A stretch of DNA of 64,000 bases from UBA5078 sp051252515 (GTDB lineage Bacteria > Pseudomonadota > Gammaproteobacteria > Pseudomonadales > Pseudohongiellaceae): the NCBI GenBank assembly GCA_051252515.1, contig JBPOFS010000001.1:620001-684000 (forward strand), given 5' to 3'. Shown here in pieces: positions 36,632-46,357 of this stretch; position 1 is the first letter of the stretch, and each line of letters starts with the position of its first letter. A program made the translations under genes and the position numbers. The notes below the pieces were generated by a model that ran no database searches, was not told the origin of the DNA, and was given only the letters and a program-made list of their open reading frames with translations.

Positions 36632-37903
36632 CTACTGAATAGCGGAGTTTAGGTCCCAGATAGGCAAGAACACGCCCAGTGCGAGCACCAGTACAATGCC
36701 TGCGATAAACATAATAAGAATTGGCTCGATGGCATCACCCAATTTTTTGAGGTCATACTCGACTTCCGAATCATAAAAATCGGCGACATCGGTCATCAAT
36801 TCATCTAGCGCGCCACTTTCTTCTCCCACGGACAGCATTTGTAGCACCAACGGCGAGAACATATTGCTATGCACCGCTGTATTGTACAAAGACTCTCCGC
36901 GCGAAATACCATCTCGCATTCCCAATACCTTGGCGCCAACAAATTTATTGCCTACTGCGCCCGCAACAACCCCCAGGCCATGAACGATGGGAACACCCGC
37001 ACGCATTACCATTCCGAAGGTTCTTGAAAAACGCCCAAGTGCTATCCGCTCATAAACCGGGCCGATAATAGGAAGATGCATTTTCATGTGATCCCAGACT
37101 AGCTCTCCGGCAGGACTATTAGTCCAAGCACGCCAAGCAAACACTGATCCGATCAGCACCACGAACATATGTACCCAATAGGCGACTACAAAATCAGAGA
37201 CCGCGATAAGGATGCGTGTCTCGAGCGGGAGCTCTGCCCCCAATCTAGCGAAGGTGGCGGCAAATGCGGGAATCACGAAGTACGTAATGATTCCCAGTGC
37301 TACAGCGATTGCGCACATAACAAATGTGGGGTAACGGGTAGCACTCTTTATCTGTTTACGGGTGTTTTTCTCTAATTCGAGATAGCGCCCTACCTCTTTA
37401 AAGGCGATATCGAGCTGCCCTGTATTTTCGCCCACATTGATCAATGCCAGAAACAGCGGAGAGAACACTTTCGGGTGACGCCCTAGTGCGGATGATAGAT
37501 TCATCCCGTTCTCTAAACTATTAACGATATCTTTTAATATCTTGCGGAAGGTACGATTCTTCATCGAAGCCTGCAGACCAGTAAAGGCTCGATCTAATGG
37601 CAAGCCGGCTTTAGTCAGGCTATACATTTGGCGCGCGAAAATAATCAGCTCATTGATATCAACCTTCTTACCTGCTAGGAAGATATTGATACTCTCAATC
37701 GCGGTGAGATTTTCGTCCTTGGTGCCGCGATCGTTGGAGGCTGTCTTTGCGGACTTCGCCTTGGCATTTGTTTTGCGAATTTCGATCGGGGTAATAGCCC
37801 TATCGATCAGCTCGTTCGCCGCCTCATCGGGAGAACCCGCATCGATATCGCCGGTCACTAGCCCGCCAGACACATCTCGGCCTTTGTAGTGAAATACGGC
37901 CAC
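36632..37903 (-). CDS. mshG: MshG, inner-membrane platform protein (GspF/PilC family)
   Basis: This 423-residue protein has an N-terminal soluble region (MAVFHYKGRDVSG), then two T2SSF domains with LFLALINVGENTGQLD and a second LVLQMLSVGEESGALD. Both end in long hydrophobic helices, about three in all. It anchors the motor ATPase MshE and pilin polymerisation in the inner membrane. The stop and start of the neighbouring mshE are two bases apart. Confidence 0.94.
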   Translation of the reverse strand: MAVFHYKGRDVSGGLVTGDIDAGSPDEAANELIDRAITPIEIRKTNAKAKSAKTASNDRGTKDENLTAIESINIFLAGKKVDINELIIFARQMYSLTKAGLPLDRAFTGLQASMKNRTFRKILKDIVNSLENGMNLSSALGRHPKVFSPLFLALINVGENTGQLDIAFKEVGRYLELEKNTRKQIKSATRYPTFVMCAIAVALGIITYFVIPAFAATFARLGAELPLETRILIAVSDFVVAYWVHMFVVLIGSVFAWRAWTNSPAGELVWDHMKMHLPIIGPVYERIALGRFSRTFGMVMRAGVPIVHGLGVVAGAVGNKFVGAKVLGMRDGISRGESLYNTAVHSNMFSPLVLQMLSVGEESGALDELMTDVADFYDSEVEYDLKKLGDAIEPILIMFIAGIVLVLALGVFLPIWDLNSAIQ

Positions 37904-37905
37904 GA

Positions 37906-39651
37906 CTAATGAACCTCTGGTGCAGCAACATCGAATTCACCCGACTCATCGATTTGTTCCGCTATTCGGAACACCTCGTCTAAACTGGTAATCCCTTTCT
38001 CTGCATCGGCAATGGCACTCATTACCAGTGGCACATAACCTGGGCTCTTTTTAGCCGCACGGACGAAGCCAGAAGAGTCAGCACGTCGCAATGCATCTGA
38101 CATTTCATCATTGAGTATCAAGATTTCGAAGATACCGATTCGGCCACGATAGCCTGTGTTATTGCAGCGATGGCAACCACTGGGCTTTTTAAGTTGAACC
38201 GCTTTCGCTCGCTCTTCCCCAATATGGGCCGACAACCAACCCAACTCTCGACTGTCGGGGGTGTGATCAAGATAACAATTATCACAAAGGCGTCGAACGA
38301 GGCGCTGCGCGACGACCGCTCTTAAGGCAGTGGCGGCAAGGAAACTTTCCGCTCCCATGTCGACAAGGCGCATAGCACTGGAGACCGCATCGTTTGTGTG
38401 CAATGTCGACAGCACCAAATGGCCTGTCATTGCCGCTCGCAAGGCGATCTCTGCCGTTTCTGTATCACGAATCTCGCCCACTAATAGGATGTCGGGATCC
38501 TGACGCAATGCTGCACGCAATACGCGCGCAAAAGTGAGATCGATCTTGTTATTAACCTGCACCTGATTGACGCGTTGCAGCCTATACTCTACAGGGTCTT
38601 CCACGGTGATAATTTTCTTGCCGATTTCGTTTAGCTCTTGCAGGGCCCCATAGAGAGTGGTGGTTTTACCACTACCGGTAGGACCGGTCACTAGGATCAA
38701 CCCATGCGGCATATGAATGAGGCGCCGGAATTGATTCAACATCGCATCGGGCATCCCGACATTTTCAAGATGCGCCGCGCCGTCCGTCTGATCAAGCAGA
38801 CGCATCACGACCGACTCGCCATGCTCGATAGGCATCGTCGACAATCGAATGTCTAGCTTTCGGTCTTTCACTTTCAAACTAAAGCGTCCGTCTTGCGGCA
38901 AACGGCGTTCGGAGATATCCAATCCTGATAGCAGCTTTAAACGCAACACTAACGCTGGTGCAATGCGACGCTCTTTCATGACTTGTTCTTGTAGAACACC
39001 ATCAACACGCTGCCTGATACGCAGCACTGACTCATCGGGTTCGATGTGAATGTCGGAGGCTCGTACTTGTACGGCATCTTGAAAGATTGACTGTAATAAT
39101 TTAACAACAGGTGCGTCACTGTCATCTGCTGCTGGGGTTAGCGACGCAAGGTCGAATTGCGTGTCGGTAAGCTCCTCGTCGAGCTCTTCCGCAAAACTGG
39201 CGATGTCTTCTGTGCGGCGATACACCAAATCTAAGGTGCCAAGTAACTCACTTTCTCGCACAACAGCCTGAAGTATGGGCTGCTGCAGTGCCCGCTCAAT
39301 AGCGTCATAGGCATAGATATCGGTAGGGTCGGCCATGCCAACAAGCAACTCGCCCTTATTGTCTGAAAGCACAATAGCGCGATAGCGACGCGCTAGGGTT
39401 TCGGACAGCCGCGCCACCAAGCTAATATCGAATTTGAAACGCCGAAGGTCGACAAAAGGGATTCGCAACTGTGTCGAGAGAAATTCCAGAAACTGATCTT
39501 CACCGACATAGCCCAACGAGATCAGAGTACGTCCAAGACGCAAACCGCTGCTCTTCTGTTTTTCAAGCGCTAGTTGCAATTGGGTTTCAGTGATCACAGC
39601 GTTGCTGACTAACAAGTCACCAATGCGAATTTTTTTCTTTAAACCAGACAT
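37906..39651 (-). CDS. mshE: MshE, pilus assembly ATPase with c-di-GMP-type N-domain
   Basis: This 581-residue GspE/PilB-like motor starts with two tandem MshEN motifs, RIGDLLVSNAVITETQLQL and RLGRTLISLGYVGEDQFLE, which in related proteins bind cyclic di-GMP. The core has GPTGSGKTTTLYGAL (Walker A), LLVGEIRDTETAEIALRAA (Walker B and His box), and a CxxC-CxxC zinc motif (CDNC and CHRC). It powers pilus extension. It overlaps mshN by one base (TAATG). Confidence 0.95.
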   Translation of the reverse strand: MSGLKKKIRIGDLLVSNAVITETQLQLALEKQKSSGLRLGRTLISLGYVGEDQFLEFLSTQLRIPFVDLRRFKFDISLVARLSETLARRYRAIVLSDNKGELLVGMADPTDIYAYDAIERALQQPILQAVVRESELLGTLDLVYRRTEDIASFAEELDEELTDTQFDLASLTPAADDSDAPVVKLLQSIFQDAVQVRASDIHIEPDESVLRIRQRVDGVLQEQVMKERRIAPALVLRLKLLSGLDISERRLPQDGRFSLKVKDRKLDIRLSTMPIEHGESVVMRLLDQTDGAAHLENVGMPDAMLNQFRRLIHMPHGLILVTGPTGSGKTTTLYGALQELNEIGKKIITVEDPVEYRLQRVNQVQVNNKIDLTFARVLRAALRQDPDILLVGEIRDTETAEIALRAAMTGHLVLSTLHTNDAVSSAMRLVDMGAESFLAATALRAVVAQRLVRRLCDNCYLDHTPDSRELGWLSAHIGEERAKAVQLKKPSGCHRCNNTGYRGRIGIFEILILNDEMSDALRRADSSGFVRAAKKSPGYVPLVMSAIADAEKGITSLDEVFRIAEQIDESGEFDVAAPEVH

Positions 39652-40853
39652 TAATTGCCTATTTCCGCTAGGCGGACTTGACTGCGCTGACGCAAGGAAG
39701 CGCTTAGATTAGGAAGTTTCAACGCTTGCTCATAAGCAAGTGTTGCATCACGATTACGGCCGAGACTATCCCAAGAAGTGGCAAGTCCATACCACCAACG
39801 CGCCTCGCCTCTATTTTGCTGCACTAAGGCCTCATAGGTTTTTGCGGCATTGGAAAAATCTTGTGTCGACAAATAAGCTGTGGCCAACAGATCATGAAAC
39901 TCGAAATCATCACTCACACTAGGTATGCGTGCACTCAGCACTTGTACTGCATCGGCAGCTTGGCCGCCGCTCAAAAACAACCGGGCCTGGAGTTTACGAA
40001 ATCCATTACGACTAGGTGCCACTCGTAATCCGGCATCTAAAAGCGTTTGAGCGCCATTCAAATCGCCGCCCTGCAAAGCCAATTTGATTAGGGTTTCTCG
40101 AGACTGATGGGCATTAGGATTCTCACCTAAATATATCAGCAACTGACGCGCCGCTTGATCTCGCTGATTGTTTGCAACCAGACGCATGGCATCTTGTGAT
40201 TGCAGCTGGTCTTGTTCAGTAAAGCTTAACTCTCGCGGGCTACGGATCGTGCTCGCTGGCTCTAGACTTGCGACAATCTCGGGGGCATTAACCGCTGTAG
40301 CACTCGAGGCCGCTTGACTATTATTTTCAATCACCAAAGCATCGACTTGATCTACCGCTGCACTTGCTTGCGCTATTGAACTGGGGGGCGTTGTTGCCGC
40401 ACGCGCCTCAGCCAATTCTGTTGCTGAGTTATTAAGCGCCACACGCGCTTGCTCAACTTCCAGTGCCTGCAAATTAAGATTTTCCTGAGCAGCCAATAAT
40501 GAACGATTCTGCGCCTCTAACTCTTGCATGCGCTGTGTGACGATTTCTAGTTCTTGCGAGTCAACGACAGCCGCCTGCACAGATTCTTGCGCAGGCGTCA
40601 TTACGGGAGCTGGCGTAAACGCAGGTTGTATCGCAGCGGGAGGTACAAGTGCCGCTTGCCGGAAATACAAAAAGGCCATGATCAAAGATAAGGTAATCGC
40701 AATCGTCACGGCAAATGTAAACAATGAAAATTTGGCGTCTTTTTTGGCCGGCCTACTTCCTACAGGAACAAGACGCTCAGCACCAAGGCCCGACTGGTTC
40801 GGTTCTTGGCGACGTTGATCCAAATCGCGCAGCATGTCATTGACAAGACTCAT
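39651..40853 (-). CDS. mshN: MshN, TPR-containing pilus biogenesis protein
   Basis: The start at ATG 40853 gives 400 residues beginning MSLVNDMLRDLDQRR, with GAGGT upstream; an in-frame codon 57 bases earlier is less likely. The short cytoplasmic N-terminus is followed by a membrane helix, a coiled-coil region rich in Gln and Ala, and C-terminal TPR repeats (residues about 260-400, for example WWYGLATSWDSLGRN). This layout fits MshN, a periplasmic accessory that probably aids pilus assembly or secretin handling. Confidence 0.87.
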   Translation of the reverse strand: MSLVNDMLRDLDQRRQEPNQSGLGAERLVPVGSRPAKKDAKFSLFTFAVTIAITLSLIMAFLYFRQAALVPPAAIQPAFTPAPVMTPAQESVQAAVVDSQELEIVTQRMQELEAQNRSLLAAQENLNLQALEVEQARVALNNSATELAEARAATTPPSSIAQASAAVDQVDALVIENNSQAASSATAVNAPEIVASLEPASTIRSPRELSFTEQDQLQSQDAMRLVANNQRDQAARQLLIYLGENPNAHQSRETLIKLALQGGDLNGAQTLLDAGLRVAPSRNGFRKLQARLFLSGGQAADAVQVLSARIPSVSDDFEFHDLLATAYLSTQDFSNAAKTYEALVQQNRGEARWWYGLATSWDSLGRNRDATLAYEQALKLPNLSASLRQRSQVRLAEIGN

Positions 40854-40863
40854 ATAATTGACC

Positions 40864-41778
40864 TCAGAGGTAATAGCTCGCGATATAGAACAACAACGCT
40901 GCACCAGCAATAACGCCGATGCTTGCCGCCATCATAGGTCGATACGAAACGGTAGGCCCGACTACTCCTTCTGTATCTTCCACCGCACGCTTCACGTGAT
41001 CCAGTTCGATGGTGCGATCGCCTTTCCCATAAGCAGACATCATTGCTTTATGACAAAGAATATTGAGCAATCGTGGCACCCCTTTGGTGGTCTGCGACAG
41101 ATAATCTAATGCTTTTTTACTAAACACAGCGGGGCCGTTATAACCCGCCGTTGCCATTCGGTGAGAGATATAGCGCTCTACACCGTCCCTATCCAAAGTT
41201 TCCAAACGATAGGAGAACGTAATTCGTTGCTGCAACTGACGCAGTGATTGTTTCTGCAACTGCTCATCGAGTTCTGGTTGCGCAAACAACACCACTTGAA
41301 ACAGTTTTACTTTTTCTGTCTCAAGGTTTGTAAGAAGGCGCAACGCTTCGAGAGTCTTCTCTGGCATGGCATGGGCTTCGTCGATAAACAATACGACTTG
41401 CTTACCTTCGGCCGACAGCTGCATGAGCTTTCGAGTTATATTCTTTAGCAGACTGTGGTGACCGGTATCGGCATCTGCGTTGAGCCCGAGCTCTTCGGCA
41501 AACGCGAGAAACAGCCCCTTTGGGCTCAATACAGGATTGGCAATATAGGCTGTGACATAGAGATCGGTATTATCTTCTAGCGTGTTGAGAACTTTTCGGC
41601 AAAGCATCGTCTTACCGGTGCCAACCTCGCCCACCACTTTAATAAAACCTTCTCTATTGGCTATGGAGACCATTAGCATATTGTACGCTTTATGGTAGCT
41701 CGCCATATTCAAAAAGAATTGCGTATTCGGGGTAAGCGAAAACGGTAATTCTTTCAGGCCAAAATGTTCGAGGTACAT
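40864..41778 (-). CDS. mshM: MshM, ExeA-like AAA ATPase
   Basis: This 304-residue protein has GEVGTGKT (Walker A), VLFIDEAHAMP (Walker B), and a C-terminal membrane helix (MMAASIGVIAGAALLFYIASYYL). ExeA-like ATPases help position or insert secretins. I use the ATG at 41778, giving MYLEHFGLKELPF, as in MshM homologues; a TTG at 41790 would add four residues. It follows mshL after 45 bases. Confidence 0.88.
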   Translation of the reverse strand: MYLEHFGLKELPFSLTPNTQFFLNMASYHKAYNMLMVSIANREGFIKVVGEVGTGKTMLCRKVLNTLEDNTDLYVTAYIANPVLSPKGLFLAFAEELGLNADADTGHHSLLKNITRKLMQLSAEGKQVVLFIDEAHAMPEKTLEALRLLTNLETEKVKLFQVVLFAQPELDEQLQKQSLRQLQQRITFSYRLETLDRDGVERYISHRMATAGYNGPAVFSKKALDYLSQTTKGVPRLLNILCHKAMMSAYGKGDRTIELDHVKRAVEDTEGVVGPTVSYRPMMAASIGVIAGAALLFYIASYYL

Positions 41779-41823
41779 ACTTTTCACCAAATCTACGGTT
41801 TACTTTAGACGACGCGTGTCGCT

Positions 41824-43629
41824 CTAATATGAATTTACGTCTTCGTTAATGCGTTTGAATCTTTCACTGCTATCGCGAATAAAACGCGTCTCGCTTTCAG
41901 GGTTTGCAATGATTGGTCGAAGCAGAATGATGAATTCGCTTTTCACTGTCTGCCGCATACGTTGATCAAATGCAGCTCCTATGAGGGGAATATCATTTGC
42001 CAATGGAATTCCGGCCAAGTCTTCAACGCTGCGCTCATAGGCTAGCCCGCCTAGCACGACGATCTTCCCATCTTCACCACGAATAATACTGTCTAGCTCT
42101 CGTACCGATGTACGCGCCAATGGTATCTGCTCACCCGCGATTGTTTTGCTTTGTTCCACCACCGTACTAATAGTTGGATGGACATGCAGAGTAATCATGC
42201 CATCGGCACTGATCTGCGGCGTGATATCCATCGAGATCCCCGAGAAAAATGATTCAAGCGATGCGCTTGCATTAGTCGTAGTGTTATTGCCACCAGCAAT
42301 CGTCGTGGCGTTCAGACCTGTCTGAAAATATTCTTCGTCGCCATCTTGAAATACTGCTTTTTGGTTATTCAATACTTTCAAGCTAGGACTAGAGAGCACC
42401 TGGGTGGTGCCGCGCGATTCGAGTATTTTGAACACGGCGTCGAAGTCAGTAAAATTGGTAACGATCGACAAGGGGCTAGAGTTGCCAGTGATACTGAAGT
42501 CCCCAGTCGAGCCAAACTGGCCCGTCACAGTGTTGTCGCTATTAGCCTCACCGCCCGGCCCAAAGGTGTCGAAATCAATCGCGGATTGAAACCCTTTGTT
42601 CAAAATCACCTCGAGGAACTGCACTTGAATCGTGACTTCTCGGCTTAAGATGTGTTGAGCACGCTCTACATACTCCGCCACACGATCTAGCTCATACGGG
42701 TAGGCTGTGACCATTACCAAACCTACTTGCGGCTGCACTACCACGCTTTTAACGTCGGACTCACGCACTCCAGGGCGAGGGGTAGTTATGCCCGAAAGGA
42801 GGCCTCCTGACTGAGCGCTACCGACTGGATCCCCTACGGTAGTCCCGATTAGCGCGGCAATAACCTCTTCAAAATCTTCCCAGAATTTGGATTCGGTTTG
42901 CGTCGTAACTTGACCGCCCTGCCCACCACCGGAACCGCTATAGTTTTGATCGCCGTTACCAAAACTGTCGGAGTTATTATTACCGTTGCTGTTATTGTTG
43001 TTACCGAAACTACCGCTGCTTGAATTCCCGTTATTATTGTTGCCATTATTGTTGTTATTGTTATTGTTGTTTTGGCCACTTTGCCCAGAAGAGCTCACCT
43101 GCACAGACGATGTTCCCATTCTCGATATATTGAGATAATCCACGGAGAATATACGGGTCTGCAGTCCGCCTGGTTGAACATTATAGATATTGCCACGACG
43201 GGTAATCTGGTAGCCATAAGTTTGCTGGACCGCCTGCATAACATCATCGATTGTGACATTCGGCAAAGACAAGCTAATCGTGCCTTCTACGCGAGGACTT
43301 ACTGTCACTCCGAAATCAGTCCCTGCAACAACATTGGCAAAAAATGTTTGGGCATTTTCGTTATTCGCTACGATGTTGAAACGCTCTTCATACACTTCGA
43401 GCTCGTCTTCCATAGAAAAGACGGAAGGCAAGATTGCATCAATTTCGTCTTGCGAATGTACATTGGGCGTCTCCACCAAGGTGCCGGCAGCCTCATCAAG
43501 CGTGGTCTGAATGCTCGAGAGGACCTCTGTGTCGGGCACGAGATACTCGCTTGTCGAACAAGCGGACAACAGAAAAATTACACTGAAAAGTAAGCCAGTT
43601 TTTGCATGTGGCATTGTCATTTTTGTCAT
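41824..43629 (-). CDS. mshL: MshL, outer-membrane secretin
   Basis: The start at 43629 gives 601 residues with a normal lipoprotein signal (MTKMTMPHAKTGLLFSVIF, then the lipobox LLSAC). An ATG at 43707, overlapping the mshK stop (ATGA), would add 26 residues ahead of the signal and is less likely. STN/N-domain and secretin domains follow (VLSSPSLKVLNNQKAVF, PISADGMITLHVHPTIS, VVLGGLAYERSVEDLAG). An Asn/Gly/Ser tract with a nine-Asn run lies at about 185-243. It forms the pilus exit channel. Confidence 0.92.
   Translation of the reverse strand: MTKMTMPHAKTGLLFSVIFLLSACSTSEYLVPDTEVLSSIQTTLDEAAGTLVETPNVHSQDEIDAILPSVFSMEDELEVYEERFNIVANNENAQTFFANVVAGTDFGVTVSPRVEGTISLSLPNVTIDDVMQAVQQTYGYQITRRGNIYNVQPGGLQTRIFSVDYLNISRMGTSSVQVSSSGQSGQNNNNNNNNNGNNNNGNSSSGSFGNNNNSNGNNNSDSFGNGDQNYSGSGGGQGGQVTTQTESKFWEDFEEVIAALIGTTVGDPVGSAQSGGLLSGITTPRPGVRESDVKSVVVQPQVGLVMVTAYPYELDRVAEYVERAQHILSREVTIQVQFLEVILNKGFQSAIDFDTFGPGGEANSDNTVTGQFGSTGDFSITGNSSPLSIVTNFTDFDAVFKILESRGTTQVLSSPSLKVLNNQKAVFQDGDEEYFQTGLNATTIAGGNNTTTNASASLESFFSGISMDITPQISADGMITLHVHPTISTVVEQSKTIAGEQIPLARTSVRELDSIIRGEDGKIVVLGGLAYERSVEDLAGIPLANDIPLIGAAFDQRMRQTVKSEFIILLRPIIANPESETRFIRDSSERFKRINEDVNSY
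42899..43090 (-). repeat. Asn-rich low-complexity tract in mshL
   Basis: AAC and AAT codons alternate to encode nine consecutive Asn, then Asn-Gly and Gly-Ser stretches. It lies between the N-domains and the secretin domain. The codon mixing makes slipped-strand expansion of the DNA less likely than for a pure repeat. Confidence 0.7.
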
Positions 43630-43703
43630 GGAAGATCCTGTTAACATCCATTCTCCGATCGTTCTAAATTCTTTAATTGCCTGCGCTTTCACGTCAGCAA
43701 TAC

Positions 43704-44108
43704 TCATTGAGGGGTTTCAACCTTCGATCTTAAGGAAGCATCGAAACTCGAAACACGCTGTACTATTCCGTTCACTCGCAAAGAGACACTGTCGGCTTCT
43801 ATAGCGACGACTTCGGCCTCGCCAATCATATCCCCTGTCTTAACGAGTTGTTCATTGATCATCGCTACAGGCTCACTGCCACCAGCGCGAATAAAACTGA
43901 CGCTGTAACCACGATTTAAAAGGCCTGACGCTGAGTTGAACATTCCCGACAGGAGGTCACCCTGCGCGCTGCCCGCAGGGCGCACTGCATCAGCGGGTCT
44001 TGTCGGGTCACGAAGGTCTTCGCCTTCAATAATATCTGCCTGAACTATGGGGCTTAGCAGCAAAACACACACACTTGCCAACTGAAGGCTCTTGTTATAT
44101 TTAAACAC
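43704..44108 (-). CDS. mshK: MshK, small periplasmic pilus protein
   Basis: This 134-residue protein has a Sec signal (to about residue 24, IVQADIIEGEDLRDPTRPA). The mature part is short and beta-rich, with the DPTRP motif typical of MshK, PilP and GspC-like secretin partners, and ends with SLRVNGIVQRVSS. It probably links the inner-membrane complex to MshL. It overlaps mshJ by eight bases. Confidence 0.83.
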   Translation of the reverse strand: MFKYNKSLQLASVCVLLLSPIVQADIIEGEDLRDPTRPADAVRPAGSAQGDLLSGMFNSASGLLNRGYSVSFIRAGGSEPVAMINEQLVKTGDMIGEAEVVAIEADSVSLRVNGIVQRVSSFDASLRSKVETPQ

Positions 44109-44796
44109 CTATAAAGCCCTCCTCTGAACTCAACGTGTGCAGCTCAAGACGTACTCTTGCCTCAGGCCATACCGCCTGCTCAAACTCAAAGCCATCCCAG
44201 AAAAAGCTTTCGTCCATGGCCTCTAAAAACATTAGGTAACGCAAGGTACTGAAGTAATCGCCTTGAAACTCTAATATCAAACCATGGCGAAACACTTGAA
44301 ACCCTATCGACTGCACAACGCCTTGCACGCCATCGCCAACACTTGTTGCGGACGCTATTGCGTCGGTCAACGCCTCTGGCGGCCTGTTTTCAACCTTAAT
44401 TAGCGTGAGCCCTTCCTGGCTATCGAGAACACTAGTCAGCATTTGCGTCATCCCATTAGGGGAGACCAGGTTTCCGGCTAAAGACTCGATACCTTCTTGA
44501 ATAATATTTTGATCTTCAATCAATGCTTCTAATCGGGCCCGGATAAAACTGTCAGGGTCTTCCAAGCCACTTTGACGAAGCTCTATCGCTCGCGCTTCTT
44601 GCTGGGCGATTCGACTATCGATAGTAGCCAATTGCCTTTCTAAACCTTGAATCTCTGCCTGGGCGGGATTGAAGAACATGACCGCATACAAGTAGATCGC
44701 GCCACCAACACCCAAAATAGCCAACAGGTATTTCTCACCTTGCGGACGCTTATCGAACCAATCTGTAAACTTAAGCACTAGTGTCTTAGGCGTCAT
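44101..44796 (-). CDS. mshJ: MshJ, PilO-like inner-membrane alignment protein
   Basis: This 231-residue protein has a cytoplasmic N-terminus, one membrane helix (YLLAILGVGGAIYLYAVMFF), a coiled coil (QAEIQGLERQLATIDSRIAQQ), and a C-terminal ferredoxin-like domain (YFSTLRYLMFLEAMDE). This matches PilO/GspM and MshJ. It pairs with the preceding PilN-like protein. It overlaps it by four bases. Confidence 0.85.
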   Translation of the reverse strand: MTPKTLVLKFTDWFDKRPQGEKYLLAILGVGGAIYLYAVMFFNPAQAEIQGLERQLATIDSRIAQQEARAIELRQSGLEDPDSFIRARLEALIEDQNIIQEGIESLAGNLVSPNGMTQMLTSVLDSQEGLTLIKVENRPPEALTDAIASATSVGDGVQGVVQSIGFQVFRHGLILEFQGDYFSTLRYLMFLEAMDESFFWDGFEFEQAVWPEARVRLELHTLSSEEGFIGV

Positions 44797-45410
44797 TTTC
44801 TAGTCTCCAGCTCGAACTCGTAAAGCTCTACGCTCTCCAACCCTTCAACGGGAGTGGTATTGATACGATTCCCTAGAAATCTTGAAAAATTGCGATCACG
44901 TAGCGGGCTCTTGCCGTTGGACAAACGACTAATAAAGTCTGGCACCATGGCGCTTTGCTGGGTGATTCCCTTCAAGTACACATTGCGCCCGCCATTGAGC
45001 AGATCAAACTCTGTCAACCAAAGCCCGTCAAAGGTGGCACGGGATAGATCTTTAACGTGTTCAGAGAACCCCTCAATATTGCCTAAGTTGGTGCCACGCA
45101 AGAACTCGAGCATTTCAGTCGATTCGGCTAAACGCTGTTCTCTCACAGCCAATTCGTCTACCAAGTCCTGATCACTACTTCTACGAGCGAGGTCTTGTTG
45201 TAGTTCATTGGTGATAGCGGTCTGCGCATCCAGACCTTGCTGCGCCACTTGCAACTGGGTGGTCAGCGACGCCCCACGGAAATAATTACTTCCCGAGGCA
45301 ATGATCATCAACAACACTACAACGACACTGATCTGCAGTAAGCGCTCGCCACTGATGTAATCGTGACTCGGCCTAAACTCAGGCAAATATAAATTTATTT
45401 GCTGCTTCAT
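44793..45410 (-). CDS. PilN-like MSHA biogenesis protein (MshI2)
   Basis: This 205-residue protein starts MKQQINLYLPEFRPSHDY, the short cytoplasmic tail by which PilN-type proteins contact PilM. A membrane helix (LQISVVVVLLMIIASGSNYF), a coiled coil (about 40-95) and a C-terminal globular domain follow. In MSHA loci this gene is usually called mshI2. It overlaps mshI and mshJ by four bases each. Confidence 0.82.
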   Translation of the reverse strand: MKQQINLYLPEFRPSHDYISGERLLQISVVVVLLMIIASGSNYFRGASLTTQLQVAQQGLDAQTAITNELQQDLARRSSDQDLVDELAVREQRLAESTEMLEFLRGTNLGNIEGFSEHVKDLSRATFDGLWLTEFDLLNGGRNVYLKGITQQSAMVPDFISRLSNGKSPLRDRNFSRFLGNRINTTPVEGLESVELYEFELETRK

Positions 45411-46357
45411 TCGCGCACCGCCTTATCATTACGAAGAGCACCACCGATAGCGAGTAAGCACATATGCAGAGCCTCAGCATCAACTGTGTCTGCGATATTC
45501 ATGCAACCAGAAAGATCCGCGACACTGACTTTGACCGACATGACGCTATTGAGGCTTTCTGCCATAGCATGAGCATCTGTCGCTCTTGGCGCTATGACGA
45601 TTTGCGAAATAGGGTTTTGACCCATCTGGCTTTCGTAGTAATCCAATGAGCGCTGAATCTCTAACACCAAACGGTCACGCTGCGTCTCCCAGTCGCGGGA
45701 GTGCATTACATTGGAGTCCAATGCCGTATTAATCTTACGGGTCAGGTAAAGCTGGCCGTTTTTGCTCAAATTCATTGTGCTGCCGGCTTTGCGCAGGTCC
45801 ATGAAAGCAAGACCATGCTCATCTCTCAAAAGCGCATTAGATATATTGCGCATAGCTAGTTCGGGTATATCGATGCTTTGTAACTTCAAACCGGCCTTGT
45901 CGACCAATTCGATCACCGATTGGATACGAGACTTTTGCGCCGCTACCGCGTACAGCATTTTTGCTCGCCCCTGAAACGCATCCTCAGGAACAGGAAAAAT
46001 ATCAACCACAGCGTCTTCAGCTGGCATATCCAATAGATCTTTGATCTTCCAACGCACAGCAGAGCTCATTTCTGCTGCCTCTACCGCTGGCGCCTCAATC
46101 AAATACAAATTGTAATCTCGAGGAGACAACACGAAGTTGCAAGCTAAGCCATTGATATCCATCGAGTCTACGAGTGCCGTAAGCACTTCACGCGCCTGGC
46201 CTGCCGAATCTAGCGATTGATGACTGCAATTGCGCAATGTCGGATAACCATCCGCCCCAGAGCCTTGTGTCAAATGGGCGGCTAATACACGCTCATCGCT
46301 GACACTCAAACCGAGCAAGCCCGATACAGTAGTTTTCTTGGAGAGCAACTTAAACAC
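45407..46357 (-). CDS. mshI: MshI, PilM-like actin-fold protein
   Basis: This 316-residue cytoplasmic protein resembles MshI/PilM: a GLLGLSVSDERVLAAHL start, ELAMRNISNALLRDEHGLAFMDL in the middle, and RDRLVLEIQRSLDYYESQMG, which corresponds to the actin-like ATPase fold. It docks to the PilN-like product of the next gene. It is the first gene of the msh locus, with a GTG start. Its promoter should lie in the spacer shared with trmL. Confidence 0.86.
   Translation of the reverse strand: MFKLLSKKTTVSGLLGLSVSDERVLAAHLTQGSGADGYPTLRNCSHQSLDSAGQAREVLTALVDSMDINGLACNFVLSPRDYNLYLIEAPAVEAAEMSSAVRWKIKDLLDMPAEDAVVDIFPVPEDAFQGRAKMLYAVAAQKSRIQSVIELVDKAGLKLQSIDIPELAMRNISNALLRDEHGLAFMDLRKAGSTMNLSKNGQLYLTRKINTALDSNVMHSRDWETQRDRLVLEIQRSLDYYESQMGQNPISQIVIAPRATDAHAMAESLNSVMSVKVSVADLSGCMNIADTVDAEALHMCLLAIGGALRNDKAVRE

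Noticed and set aside
43072..43593. 173-residue open frame on the plus strand inside mshL
   Set aside because: It lies antisense to the conserved N-domain of mshL and has no plausible start or motif.
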